Origin: Streptomyces rubiginosohelvolus
Lineage (GTDB): Bacteria; Actinomycetota; Actinomycetes; Streptomycetales; Streptomycetaceae
Reading direction: 5' to 3'
NCBI RefSeq assembly: GCF_014649875.1
Contig: NZ_BMTW01000005.1
Location: 104,456-168,455 of the forward strand
DNA: 64,000 nucleotides
Shown here: positions 33,037 through 41,631 of the stretch, piece after piece
Layout of the letters: each line of letters opens with the position of its first letter
Position numbering within the stretch: the first letter of the stretch is position 1
Made by a program: the position numbers and the translations under genes
Notes under the pieces: model-generated
Databases searched by the model: none
The model's input: the letters and a program-made list of their open reading frames with translations, nothing else
Told to the model about the DNA's origin: nothing

Positions 33037-34854
33037 GTGCGGTCGGAGGGCTACGACTACGACACCTACAGCCGGCTCGCGGGTCCGCTCACGGAGCCGG
33101 AACCGACGGGGTACCGGGTGCGGTACAAGAGCCTGCTCTCGACGGAGAAGCACCGAATAAGAGCCGTCCTGCTGATGACGCTCGCCCCGGTGCTCACCGG
33201 GATCCTCCTGCTGTACCTGGTCTGGCCCACGCACTGGACCGAGCGGGAGAACGGGGAGCGCTGGCTGGTCGTCGCCGACACCGTGATGCTGGTGTCGATC
33301 GCCCTGATCGAGCTGTTCATGCTGGTCAACGTGGTCTCCATCGCGCACGCCACGCTCGTCGCGCGCGACCCGGTCCCGGTGACGCCCGAGCCCGGCACCC
33401 GGGTCGCCTTCCTGACCACGTACGTCCCCGGCAAGGAACCGCTCTCCATGGTCCGCGCCACCCTCAAGGGCGCTGTACAGATCGAGCACCCCGGCCCGCT
33501 GGACGTCTGGCTCCTCGACGAGGGCGACGACCCCGGGGCCCGGATGCTCTGCGCGGAGCTCGGCGTCCACCACTTCACCCGGCGCGGGGTCCCCGAGTGG
33601 AACCGCGACAAGGGCGTCCACAAGGCGAAGACCAAGCACGGCAACTACAACGCCTGGATCGCCCTGCACGGCGGCGACTACGACTTCTTCGCCTCCGTCG
33701 ACACCGACCACGTGCCCATGCCGAACTTCCTGGAACGGATGATGGGCTACTTCCGCGACCCGGACGTCGCCTTCGTCGTCGGACCGCAGGTCTACGGGAA
33801 CTACGACTCGGCCGTCACCAAGGCCGCCGAGTCACAGCAGTTCCTCTTCCACGCCCTGATCCAGCGCGCGGGCAACCGCTACGGCGCCCCCATGTTCGTC
33901 GGCACCAACAACGTCGTGCGCATCGCCGCGCTGCGCCAGGTCGGCGGCCTGTACGACTCGATCACCGAGGACATGGCCACCGGCTTCGAGATCCACCGTC
34001 GCCGCAACCCGCGGACCGGGCACTACTGGCGTTCCGTCTACACCCCCGACGTGCTCGCCGTGGGCGAGGGCCCCGCCTCCTGGACGGACTTCTTCACCCA
34101 GCAGCTGCGCTGGTCGAGGGGGACGTACGAGACGCTGTTCAAGCAGTACGGCAAGGCGCTCCTCCGCGTGCCCCCCGGGCGTCTCTTCAGCTACACGCTG
34201 ATGCTCGTCTACTACCCGATGACCGCCGTCAACTGGCTGCTCGGCATGCTCAGCTGTGTGCTGTTCCTCTGGTTCGGGGCCTCCGGCACCCAGGTCGCCG
34301 CCTCCATCTGGCTGATGCTCTACAGCGACGCCGCCGCCCTTCAGATCGGGCTCTACCTCTGGAACCGCCGCCACAACGTCTCGCCCCACGAGCCCGAGGG
34401 CTCCGGCGGCCTGGCGGGCATGGCCATGTCCGCGCTCTCCGCGCCGATCTACCTGAAGTCGCTGGGCTCGGCCGTGCTGCGCACCGACGGCCGGTTCGTC
34501 GTCACGCCCAAGGGCGGCCAGGTCTCCCCGGACCGGCTGCTCACCTTCCGTATCCACCTCTTCTGGGCGGCGGTCCTGCTGTCCTCGCTCGCCGCGTCGG
34601 TGTACCTCGACCACACCCATGTCGCGATGCGCACGTGGGCGACGCTGGGCCTCGCGATATCCCTCTCGCCGGTCGCCGTGTGGGCCTGGACCGTCCGGCA
34701 GGACAAGCGGGCCGAGGCCGCCCGCGCCGTCCCCGTCCCGGCGCCCCCGCCGCCCGAACCGGCGTACGTCACCACGACGACGGCGCCCGCCCCGTCGGCG
34801 ACCACCACGGCGAGCGCCGGCACCACCGCCACCACCACCGCAGGAGGGAACTGA
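33037..34854 (+). CDS. cslA: CslA-type family 2 glycosyltransferase (cellulose synthase-like)
   Basis: This is a processive membrane GT2 that would polymerise a beta-glucan-like polymer at the hyphal tip. It has two N-terminal membrane segments, a cytoplasmic catalytic domain and four or more C-terminal membrane segments. The D,D,D,QxxRW signature is visible as LDEGDD, SVDTDH, ITEDMATG and QQLRW. The final 45 residues are Pro then Thr/Ala-rich (TTTAPAPSATTTASAG). GTG 33037 is favoured because GGGAGG precedes it closely; a GTG at 33001 is in frame. glxA follows after 3 bp. In S. coelicolor cslA and glxA (SCO2836-2837) are paired in the same way and needed for tip glycan and morphogenesis. Confidence 0.92.
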   Translation: MRSEGYDYDTYSRLAGPLTEPEPTGYRVRYKSLLSTEKHRIRAVLLMTLAPVLTGILLLYLVWPTHWTERENGERWLVVADTVMLVSIALIELFMLVNVVSIAHATLVARDPVPVTPEPGTRVAFLTTYVPGKEPLSMVRATLKGAVQIEHPGPLDVWLLDEGDDPGARMLCAELGVHHFTRRGVPEWNRDKGVHKAKTKHGNYNAWIALHGGDYDFFASVDTDHVPMPNFLERMMGYFRDPDVAFVVGPQVYGNYDSAVTKAAESQQFLFHALIQRAGNRYGAPMFVGTNNVVRIAALRQVGGLYDSITEDMATGFEIHRRRNPRTGHYWRSVYTPDVLAVGEGPASWTDFFTQQLRWSRGTYETLFKQYGKALLRVPPGRLFSYTLMLVYYPMTAVNWLLGMLSCVLFLWFGASGTQVAASIWLMLYSDAAALQIGLYLWNRRHNVSPHEPEGSGGLAGMAMSALSAPIYLKSLGSAVLRTDGRFVVTPKGGQVSPDRLLTFRIHLFWAAVLLSSLAASVYLDHTHVAMRTWATLGLAISLSPVAVWAWTVRQDKRAEAARAVPVPAPPPPEPAYVTTTTAPAPSATTTASAGTTATTTAGGN

Positions 34855-34857
34855 GCC

Positions 34858-36813
34858 ATGGCCTACCGGCCCTCGAAGAAGACGAGGAAGACGCTCCTGG
34901 GCGGCGGCGCGGTGGTGCTGCTCGCCGGCCTGAACGCTCCCGCGGCGCTGTCCTTCGCCGAGGACAGGTATCACGCGTACAAGATCGACCAGCCGGCGTA
35001 CAAGGCGGAGTACGGCTCCTGGGAGCGCGTGAACATCCCGAAGGAGTACCGCACCAACGCCATCCACGCGGCACTCCTGCACACCGGGAAGGTCCTGATC
35101 GTCGCGGGCTCCGGCAACGACGAGAAGAACTTCGACGAGGGCACCTTCGACACCGTGTTGTGGGACCCGGCCGAGAACACCTTCCAGAAGATCCCCACCC
35201 CGGAGGACTTCTTCTGCGGCGGCCACGCCCAGCTCCCCGACGGCCGCCTCCTGATCGCGGGCGGCACCGCCCGCTACGAGGTGCTCGACGACAAGGTGAA
35301 GCGGGCCGGCGGCGGGATGCGGGTCAAGAACGAGAACCCGGACAAGCCGCTGAAGCTCAAGAAGGGCACGGTCTTCCGCTCGCCGTCGGGCGTCGAGTAC
35401 CGGGCCAGGTTCGACGTCACCGTGCCCAAGGCGAAGCGCGAGTTCGAGGTCGACTACTTCGAGAGCGGCCAGATGAAGCCGTGGAAGACGAAGGTGACCG
35501 CCGCCGAGCAGCGGGTGTTCGTCGAGGCGGTGGACGACGGCCCGGACGCGGTGGCGACGGACGCCGCCCAGTACGAGATCGTCGGGCTGAAGGGCAAGGA
35601 GGCCGCCAACTCCTACGGCCTCGCCGAGAAGATCACCATGGACAAGCAGGACTTCCAGGGGATCCGGGCCGCCTACGAGTTCGACCCGACGGCGGAGAAG
35701 TACATCAGGGTCGACCCCATGAAGGAGGCCCGCTGGTACCCGACCCTCGTCGGTCTGGAGGACGGCCGGGTGCTCTCCGTCTCCGGTCTCGACGACGTCG
35801 GCGCGATCCTGCCGGGCGACAACGAGATCTACGACCCCAAGACCAAGAAGTGGGGCAAGGGGCCCTTCCACTACTTCCCGACCTACCCGGCGCTGTTCCT
35901 CACCAAGGGCGGCAAGCTCTTCTACCCGGGCGCCAACGCCGGTTACGGCCCGGCGGACAAGGGGCGCGAGCCCGGTATCTGGGACCTGAAGAAGAACACC
36001 TTCACCAAGGTCCCCGGCCTCACCGACACCGACCAGCTGGAGACGGCGGCCTCGCTGATGCTGCCGCCCGTGCAGGACCAGAAGGTGATGGTGCTGGGCG
36101 GCGGCGGGGTCGGCGAGTCGAAGAAATCCACGTCCCGCACGGCCGTCATCGACCTGAAGCAGGACAACCCGGCCTTCGAGGCGGGCCCGGACCTGCCGCA
36201 GGGCACGCGCTACCTCAACAGCGTGATCATGCCCGACGACACCGTCTTCACCAGCGGCGGATCCGAGGACTACCGGGGCCGCGGGGGCAGCAACATCCTG
36301 AAGGCGCAGTCCTACGACCCGAAGACCAACACCTTCAAGGAGGCCGCCGAGCCGACGGTGGGCCGCAACTACCATTCCGAGGCGCTCCTGCTGCCCGACG
36401 GACGGGTGGCGACCTTCGGCTCCGACTCCCTCTACGGCGACAAGGACAACACCAAGCTCGGCAAGTTCGAGCAGCGCATGGAGGTCTACACCCCGCCCGC
36501 CCTGCACCGCGGCAAGGACAAGCGCCCGGTGATCGGCAACGGCCCCGGGAACGCCGAACGCGGTACGACGGTCACCTACGAGAGCGCCGACGCGGACCGC
36601 ATCGCCACCGCCCGGCTGATGCGCCCCAGCGCCGTCACCCACACCACCGACGTGGAACAGCGCTCCATCGAGCTGGGGCTGAAGAAGGCCGGCGGCAAGC
36701 TGAGCGTCACCGTCCCGGACGACCCCACGCTCGTGCCGCCCGGCTGGTACATGCTCTTCGTCACCGACACCGACGGCATCCCCTCCGAAGCGAAATGGGT
36801 CAAGGTCGCCTGA
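34858..36813 (+). CDS. glxA: GlxA-type mononuclear copper radical oxidase (galactose oxidase family)
   Basis: GlxA is a secreted or wall-bound copper oxidase that acts with CslA in making or modifying the tip glycan. The 651-residue protein has a basic N-terminus and membrane segment (TLLGGGAVVLLAGLNAPAALSF). By alignment to fungal galactose oxidase, Cys120 (FFCGGHA) and Tyr294 (ARWYPT) should form the Tyr-Cys cofactor. Tyr505 and His506 (GRNYHSEALLLPDGR) and His595 (VTHTTDVEQR) are the copper ligands. Kelch-type strands such as LPDGRLLIAGG and LEDGRVLSVSG form the propeller. A long Lys-rich insert (150-220) matches bacterial GlxA. It is coupled to cslA; GGAGGGAAC lies upstream of the ATG. 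Confidence 0.94.
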   Translation: MAYRPSKKTRKTLLGGGAVVLLAGLNAPAALSFAEDRYHAYKIDQPAYKAEYGSWERVNIPKEYRTNAIHAALLHTGKVLIVAGSGNDEKNFDEGTFDTVLWDPAENTFQKIPTPEDFFCGGHAQLPDGRLLIAGGTARYEVLDDKVKRAGGGMRVKNENPDKPLKLKKGTVFRSPSGVEYRARFDVTVPKAKREFEVDYFESGQMKPWKTKVTAAEQRVFVEAVDDGPDAVATDAAQYEIVGLKGKEAANSYGLAEKITMDKQDFQGIRAAYEFDPTAEKYIRVDPMKEARWYPTLVGLEDGRVLSVSGLDDVGAILPGDNEIYDPKTKKWGKGPFHYFPTYPALFLTKGGKLFYPGANAGYGPADKGREPGIWDLKKNTFTKVPGLTDTDQLETAASLMLPPVQDQKVMVLGGGGVGESKKSTSRTAVIDLKQDNPAFEAGPDLPQGTRYLNSVIMPDDTVFTSGGSEDYRGRGGSNILKAQSYDPKTNTFKEAAEPTVGRNYHSEALLLPDGRVATFGSDSLYGDKDNTKLGKFEQRMEVYTPPALHRGKDKRPVIGNGPGNAERGTTVTYESADADRIATARLMRPSAVTHTTDVEQRSIELGLKKAGGKLSVTVPDDPTLVPPGWYMLFVTDTDGIPSEAKWVKVA

Positions 36814-36849
36814 GGGCGCGCGGCCGCCTCAGGAGGCGGTGCTGCGGCC

Positions 36850-37899
36850 TCAGGAGGCGGCGCGCCGGGCGAGGCCGAGGGCGTACTCCGGCCACCAGTC
36901 GCCGGCCGGGGGGCCGCCCCGGCAGGTGCCGTCGGAGTCGCCCGGCCGCTTGATCCAGAGGTAGGCGTCGAGCCGGTCGTCGCCGGTGTCGGTGGTCGGG
37001 GGCGTGCCGAGCCCCCGGCCCGGCGGATTGCACCAGGCCTCCTCACGGCCCCCGGACAGAGGGCCGTTGCCGTTGCGGCTGGTGTCGATCACGAAGTGCG
37101 AGCCGCCCACCGCGTCGGAGAGCTGTCCCGCGTACGTCTTCACGCTGTCGTTCGACTGGAAGTTGGAGACGTTCAGCGAGAAGCCGTCGGCCCGCTCGAC
37201 GCCCGCCTGCCGCAGCGGCTGCGCCATCTTGGCCGGCTCGTCGATCCAGTCCGGGTTGCCCGCGTCCAGGTAGACCTTGGTGTTCGGGAGGGCCCCCAGT
37301 GTGTCCACCGCCTCGGAGAGGAGCTGGTAGCGCTCGGTGTGGTGCTCGGGCGGGGTGCAGCCGTCCGTGATGTGGGGGAGCGCGTCCGGCTCCAGGATCA
37401 CGGTCGCGGGGGCGCCCCCGACGGCGCCGGCGAACTCCCCGATCCAGGAACGGTAGGCGTCCGCGTCCTTCGCGCCGCCTGCGGAGTACAGCCCGCAGTC
37501 GCGGTGCGGGATGTTGTACGCCACGAGCACGACGGTCTTTTTCGTGCGGGCGGCGGACCGCACGGCGGCCCGGATCCCCGGGGCCGGGTCGTCCCACGCG
37601 GGCCAGTCGGCCACCGGCCGCTCGGAGATCCGCCGCAGGATCTTCGCCTCCGCGTCGCGCCCCTCCTTCTCCCAGGCGCGCACCTGGCGGGCCGCATCGC
37701 TGTTCGGGTCGACCCAGAACGGGGAGGCCGCGCTCGGGGCGGGTTCCCCCCGGACGGGTCCGTCCCCCTCTTCGGCGGCCCCGGTGACGCGCGGCTCCGG
37801 CGTCGAGCACCCCCCGGTGAGGGCGGTCGCCAGGGCGAGGGCGGCCAGGACACGGACGGTACGGGGGAGAGCGCGCGGGACGATGCTGCGGCCGGACAT
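36850..37899 (-). CDS. GH6 endo/exo-beta-1,4-glucanase, probably secreted (CslZ-like)
   Basis: A 349-residue glycoside hydrolase family 6 enzyme. The N-terminus is a signal sequence (RTVRVLAALALATALTGGCSTPEP) with a possible lipoprotein Cys. GH6 motifs include VVLVAYNIPHRDCGLYSAGGA (catalytic Asp region), VILEPDALPHITDGC, YLDAGNPDWID, GFSLNVSNFQS and DTSRNGNGP, ending with the WCNPPGRGLG...LDAYLWIKRPGDSDGTC region. It is convergent with glxA. S. coelicolor has a GH6 gene (cslZ) beside cslA-glxA, so this enzyme likely trims or releases the CslA product. GTG- and ATG-start alternatives do not change the signal peptide. Confidence 0.93.
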   Translation of the reverse strand: MSGRSIVPRALPRTVRVLAALALATALTGGCSTPEPRVTGAAEEGDGPVRGEPAPSAASPFWVDPNSDAARQVRAWEKEGRDAEAKILRRISERPVADWPAWDDPAPGIRAAVRSAARTKKTVVLVAYNIPHRDCGLYSAGGAKDADAYRSWIGEFAGAVGGAPATVILEPDALPHITDGCTPPEHHTERYQLLSEAVDTLGALPNTKVYLDAGNPDWIDEPAKMAQPLRQAGVERADGFSLNVSNFQSNDSVKTYAGQLSDAVGGSHFVIDTSRNGNGPLSGGREEAWCNPPGRGLGTPPTTDTGDDRLDAYLWIKRPGDSDGTCRGGPPAGDWWPEYALGLARRAAS

Positions 37900-38073
37900 C
37901 CAGACCCCTCGGGCGGCGGTGGCTCACGGACACGGGGAAACTGGGGCAATCGTGACATAGCGGTTACAGAGAGTGGGGGCACGACACCGTCCGTGACGCG
38001 TCTGTACGTACGCCCGCGGGATTCCTGAGCTTCCTTACGCCCGCGCGCCTTCCTTACGCCCGCGGGCGCGCCC

Positions 38074-39057
38074 TCAGTCCGAGGCGGCCAGCGCGATCCC
38101 CAGCGGTGTGCGCTCGTACAGCACTTGGTGCCCGTAGCGCCGCGAGGTCAGCAGCCCCGCCCCGCGCAGCACGGACAGATGGGCCGACACGGACGAGGCG
38201 GCCAGGCCCAGCCGGTGTGCCAGCGCGCTCGTCCCGGCCGGTTCGTCCAGCGCGCAGAGCACATCGGCCCGGACCCGGCCCAGCAGCCGGGCGAGGGTCT
38301 CCGGCGTCCGCTCCCCGGCCTCGCTCCACAGCCCGCCGATCCCGCGCGCCGGGTAGATCAGCCCGGGCTGCCAGGGTTCCAGATGGCCGCCCACCACCTC
38401 GGGCCAGACGAAGACGCTCGGCATCAGCACCAAACCCTGGCCGCCCAGCACCTGTTCGTGGTCGCCCCGCGTCCCCTTCACGGTGAGCGTCGATCCGTTC
38501 CAGCTCAGCTGGGTGCTCACCTCGCCCAGCAGCCCTTCCAGGCCGCTGTCCGCCAGTCGGCGGGAGTGGTAGGCGATGTCGGCCTCCAGCAGGGCCCGCA
38601 GCCGGGGCCAGTACGGCTCGATGAGTGCCCGCCAGACCTGCTCCAGCAGATCGGCGAGCTCGCGCACGGCCCGTGCCGGATCGGCCAGCAGCCGTCGGCC
38701 CGTCGCGGATTCCCGGGCGCCGGGCCGTTCCGCCAGTGCCAGCGCCATGTCCGCCCACGCCACCTCCGGGTCGACCGCCCGGACGCCCGCGATCTCCTCG
38801 TCGAAGGTGGCGAACGGGCCGATCGGCGGCGGGCAGATGAAGTCCGGGTTGTGGCCGCCGTCCGGCATCAGCAGCCAGAGCGGCTCCAGATCCAGGGCCG
38901 AGGCCGCCTCCCGGATCCGCCGGAGCCAGGGCAGGTGGTAGCCGTGCCGGTGACGACGGGCCAGGGTGCGCACGGCCTCCTGGGTCTCGAACAGCGGCGA
39001 GAGGGCGAACCGGCAGCGCAGCAGATCGCTCTCGGTGAAGTGCAACCGGAACGGCAC
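38074..39057 (-). CDS. ArsR-type winged-helix regulator with DUF5937-like N-terminal domain
   Basis: A 327-residue protein. The first 240 residues form a domain starting VPFRLHFTESDLLRCRFALSPLFETQEAVRTLARR, common in actinobacterial ArsR-like regulators (DUF5937). The C-terminal 70 residues are the winged helix-turn-helix: RVRADVLCALDEPAGTSALAHRLGLAASSVSAHLSVLRGAGLLTSRRYGHQVLYERTPLG. No metal-binding Cys motif of classical ArsR is evident. GTG 39057 has GGAGGGAGAGG directly upstream, a very strong site. It is divergent from the MFS exporter, with 96 bp between, and is therefore a likely regulator of it. Confidence 0.88.
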   Translation of the reverse strand: MPFRLHFTESDLLRCRFALSPLFETQEAVRTLARRHRHGYHLPWLRRIREAASALDLEPLWLLMPDGGHNPDFICPPPIGPFATFDEEIAGVRAVDPEVAWADMALALAERPGARESATGRRLLADPARAVRELADLLEQVWRALIEPYWPRLRALLEADIAYHSRRLADSGLEGLLGEVSTQLSWNGSTLTVKGTRGDHEQVLGGQGLVLMPSVFVWPEVVGGHLEPWQPGLIYPARGIGGLWSEAGERTPETLARLLGRVRADVLCALDEPAGTSALAHRLGLAASSVSAHLSVLRGAGLLTSRRYGHQVLYERTPLGIALAASD

Positions 39058-39153
39058 GCCTCTCCCTCCGCCGTGAAGCCCTTGCGGGTCCTCAACATTC
39101 GTGCTGGGCCGAAAGTCTACGGAGGGCGGGGGCCTGGGCCCCAGTCTCGTCCC

Positions 39154-40590
39154 ATGCCGACCGACAGCCCCGCCCCGGCGGACACACCCCGTACCCCGCC
39201 CGCCCCGGCGGCGCCGGTCCCGGCTCCGTTCCCGGAGCGTGCCGCCCTCCCCGACCCGGGCCCCGCGCCCACGCTCCGGGACCCCGACGCCCGGGCCCCC
39301 GGGCCCGGTGGCCCGGCTCCCGCCACCCCGCGCGGCTACCGCGCGGTCTTCGCCGTGGCCGAGTTCCGGGCCGTCTTCGCCGCGCATCTGCTCTCGCTGC
39401 TCGGCGTCGTCGTCAGCGAGCTCGCGCTCACCGTCCTCGTCTACGACCTCACCGGCTCCCCGCTGCTCAGCGCGCTGACGTTCGCGCTGGGGCTGCTCCC
39501 GTACATCGTCGGCGGCACGCTCTTCGCCGGGGTCGCCGACCGCTACCCGGCCCGCCGCGTCCTGGTCGTCTGCGATCTGCTCTGCGCGGCCTGCGTCGCC
39601 GTGATGCTCGTGCCCGCGACCCCGGTCGCCGGACTCCTCGCGCTGCGCTGCCTGGTCGCCGCGATCGCGCCCGTCTTCACCGGGACGCGGATGGCGGCGC
39701 TCACCGACATCCTCGGCGAGGGCGACCTCTATGTGCTCGGCCGCTCCCTCCTGCGGATCGTCTCGCAGAGCGCGATGCTCATCGGGTTCGGCGCCGGCGG
39801 GATGCTGCTCACCGTGCTGTCCCCGCGCGGCGCGATCACCGTCACGGTGGTGACCTTCCTCTGCTCGGCAGCTCTCCTGCGCTTCGGCACCCAGGACCGC
39901 CCCGCCCGCGCCACCACCGGCGAGGGCGCGGGCGCGGGCGGGACCCTCCTCAAGGAGTCGCTCTCCGGGGCCCGCCTGGTCCTGGGCGACCGCCGCATCC
40001 GCGCCCTGATGCTGCTGTTCTGGCTGCCCGCGATGTTCGTCGTGGCCCCGGAGGCGCTCGCCGCCCCCTACGCCGACGCGATCGGGGCCTCGCCCGCCGC
40101 GCTCGGGCTGCTGCTCTGCGCGATGGCCGTCGGGCACATCGGGGCCGAACTGTTCGTCGGGTCCGCGCTCAGCCCCCGTAACCGCTCCCGGATCGTCCTG
40201 CCGGTCGCCACCGTCGGCCTGCTGCCTCTGCTGGTGTACGCGGTCCGGCCCGGGCTGCCGCTCGCCCTGGCCGCCCTCGCGCTGGCCGGGGCGGGAGCGG
40301 CGTACGTCATCGGGCTCGACCAGTGGTTCGTCGACGCCGTGCCCCAGGAGCTGCGCGGCCGGGCCATGACGCTGCTCACCGCCGGGCTGATGACCGTGCA
40401 GGGTCTCGGGATGGCGCTGGCGGGGCTCGCGGCCGAGTTCTTCCCGGTCCACCAGGTGGTCGCCGGATCCGGAATCATCGGTACCGTCTGCACGCTCCTG
40501 CTCGTCGCCGAGGTCCGCCGGACGGACCCCCGGCGGATGTCGTATACCGAAGAACGAGACGGGGCTGACCGGCATGTGACCAGTCGGTAA
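39154..40590 (+). CDS. MFS efflux transporter
   Basis: A 478-residue transporter with a 60-residue Pro/Ala-rich cytoplasmic N-terminus followed by about 12 hydrophobic segments. The MFS loop signature is visible as FAGVADRYPARRVLVVCDLL. It resembles the MFS_3 (enterobactin exporter-like) group often found beside ArsR/DUF5937 regulators. ATG 39154 has no close ribosome binding site, so a leaderless message is possible. The marR gene begins 11 bp after its stop and should be co-transcribed. The substrate is unknown. Confidence 0.88.
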   Translation: MPTDSPAPADTPRTPPAPAAPVPAPFPERAALPDPGPAPTLRDPDARAPGPGGPAPATPRGYRAVFAVAEFRAVFAAHLLSLLGVVVSELALTVLVYDLTGSPLLSALTFALGLLPYIVGGTLFAGVADRYPARRVLVVCDLLCAACVAVMLVPATPVAGLLALRCLVAAIAPVFTGTRMAALTDILGEGDLYVLGRSLLRIVSQSAMLIGFGAGGMLLTVLSPRGAITVTVVTFLCSAALLRFGTQDRPARATTGEGAGAGGTLLKESLSGARLVLGDRRIRALMLLFWLPAMFVVAPEALAAPYADAIGASPAALGLLLCAMAVGHIGAELFVGSALSPRNRSRIVLPVATVGLLPLLVYAVRPGLPLALAALALAGAGAAYVIGLDQWFVDAVPQELRGRAMTLLTAGLMTVQGLGMALAGLAAEFFPVHQVVAGSGIIGTVCTLLLVAEVRRTDPRRMSYTEERDGADRHVTSR

Positions 40591-40600
40591 GGTCGGTGCC

Positions 40601-41110
40601 GTGCCGAAGCCGCTCAGCCTTCCCTTCGATCCCATCGCCCGCGCCGACGAGCTCTGGCAGCAGCGCTGGGGACCCGTGCCCTCGATGGGGGCGATCACCT
40701 CGATCATGCGGGCCCAGCAGATCCTGCTCGCCGAGGTCGACGCCGTCGTCAAGCCGTACGGGCTGACCTTCGCCCGGTACGAGGCGCTGGTGCTGCTCAC
40801 CTTCTCCAAGGCCGGGGAGCTGCCGATGTCCAAGATCGGCGAGCGGCTGATGGTGCACCCCACCTCGGTCACCAACACCGTGGACCGGCTGGTGAAGTCC
40901 GGTCTGGTCGACAAGCGGCCCAACCCCAACGACGGCCGCGGAACCCTCGCCTCCATCACGGACAAGGGCCGCGACGTCGTCGAGGCGGCCACCCGGGACC
41001 TGGTCGCGGTCGACTTCGGACTCGGGGTGTACGACTCCGAGGAGTGCGCCGAGATCTTCGCCATGCTGCGCCCGCTGCGGGTGGCGGCCAAGGACTTCGA
41101 GGAGCGCTGA
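40601..41110 (+). CDS. MarR-family transcriptional regulator
   Basis: A 169-residue winged-helix repressor: MRAQQILLAEVDAVVKPYGLTFARYEALVLLTFSKAGELPMSKIGERLMVHPTSVTNTVDRLVKSGLVDKRPNPNDGRGTLASITDKGRDVVEAATRDLV. GTG 40601 starts 10 bp after the MFS stop. Candidate targets are the exporter operon itself, the DUF3817 gene at 41211 and icmA, whose start is preceded by a 24-bp palindrome of a size suited to MarR or TetR dimers. These links are inferred from position only. Confidence 0.92.
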   Translation: MPKPLSLPFDPIARADELWQQRWGPVPSMGAITSIMRAQQILLAEVDAVVKPYGLTFARYEALVLLTFSKAGELPMSKIGERLMVHPTSVTNTVDRLVKSGLVDKRPNPNDGRGTLASITDKGRDVVEAATRDLVAVDFGLGVYDSEECAEIFAMLRPLRVAAKDFEER

Positions 41111-41210
41111 GCGCGGCCTTCCCGTGAGGGGCGTTTCTCCGTGAAGGGGGCCCTTCCGGTAGGAGGGGTCGCGCGAAGATCGCCCCGGACGCCCGGTTAC
41201 GCTCGATGCC

Positions 41211-41537
41211 ATGAAACAGAACGTGCTCACCCGCTACCGGGTGATGGCCTACGTCACCGCCATCTGGCTGCTCGTCTTCACCGTGGCGATCATCGCGAAG
41301 TACGGCTTCGAGACCGGCGACACCATGCTGATCTCCCAGATCCACGGCGTGCTGTTCATCGTCTACGTCGTCTTCGCCTTCGACCTCGGCTCCAAGGCGA
41401 AGTGGCCCTTCGGCAAGCTCCTGTGGGTGCTGGCCGCGGGCTGCATCCCCTTCGCGTCGTTCTTCGTCGAACCGAAGGTCAGCCGCGAGGCCCGCGCCCT
41501 GGTCACCGACCCGGCCCCGGCCCCCGCGAAGGTCTGA
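41211..41537 (+). CDS. DUF3817 integral membrane protein (copy 2)
   Basis: A 108-residue protein with three hydrophobic segments: YRVMAYVTAIWLLVFTVAIIAKYG, MLISQIHGVLFIVYVVFAFDLG and LLWVLAAGCIPFASFFV. The motif HGVLFIVYVVFAFDLGSKAKWP closely matches [22 protein letters not shown] in the protein at 32213, so the two are paralogues. It lies between marR and icmA on the same strand with about 100 bp on each side. Function unknown. Confidence 0.88.
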   Translation: MKQNVLTRYRVMAYVTAIWLLVFTVAIIAKYGFETGDTMLISQIHGVLFIVYVVFAFDLGSKAKWPFGKLLWVLAAGCIPFASFFVEPKVSREARALVTDPAPAPAKV

Positions 41538-41600
41538 CCCGGCACCTCCGGCACTCCCCGACCGCCCCGCGCACAAAGCGCCGGGCGGTTTGCCATCGAC

Positions 41601-41624
41601 ATTTACTAGGACGTCCTAGTAAAT
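41601..41624. promoter_or_regulatory. Perfect 24-bp palindrome overlapping the icmA promoter
   Basis: The half-site ATTTACTAGGAC is followed directly by its exact reverse complement, GTCCTAGTAAAT. It ends 7 bp before the icmA ATG. A possible -35 (TCGACA, 41596-41601) and -10 (TAGTAA, 41618-41623) with a 16-bp spacer would make the message leaderless and place the palindrome over the whole core promoter. It should be a repressor operator. Confidence 0.85.
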
Positions 41625-41631
41625 TCGAGGT

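Noticed and set aside
33832..36642. A 936-codon minus-strand frame opposite cslA and glxA
   Set aside because: The translation is Gly/Val/Arg/Leu-rich without motifs, while the plus strand encodes two clearly recognisable enzymes with all active-site residues.
36824..36839. CCGCCTC-AG-GAGGCGG palindrome between glxA and the GH6 gene as a terminator
   Set aside because: The loop is too small and the stem short. A related CCTCAGGAGGCGG sequence is repeated next to it, so it may be simple duplication; not strong enough to list.
38074..41091. A 1005-codon minus-strand frame that seems to fuse the ArsR regulator to a long upstream region
   Set aside because: Only the last 327 codons are family-like and they have a strong ribosome binding site at GTG 39057. 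The upstream part lies opposite the MFS and MarR genes and is His/Gln/Gly-rich nonsense.
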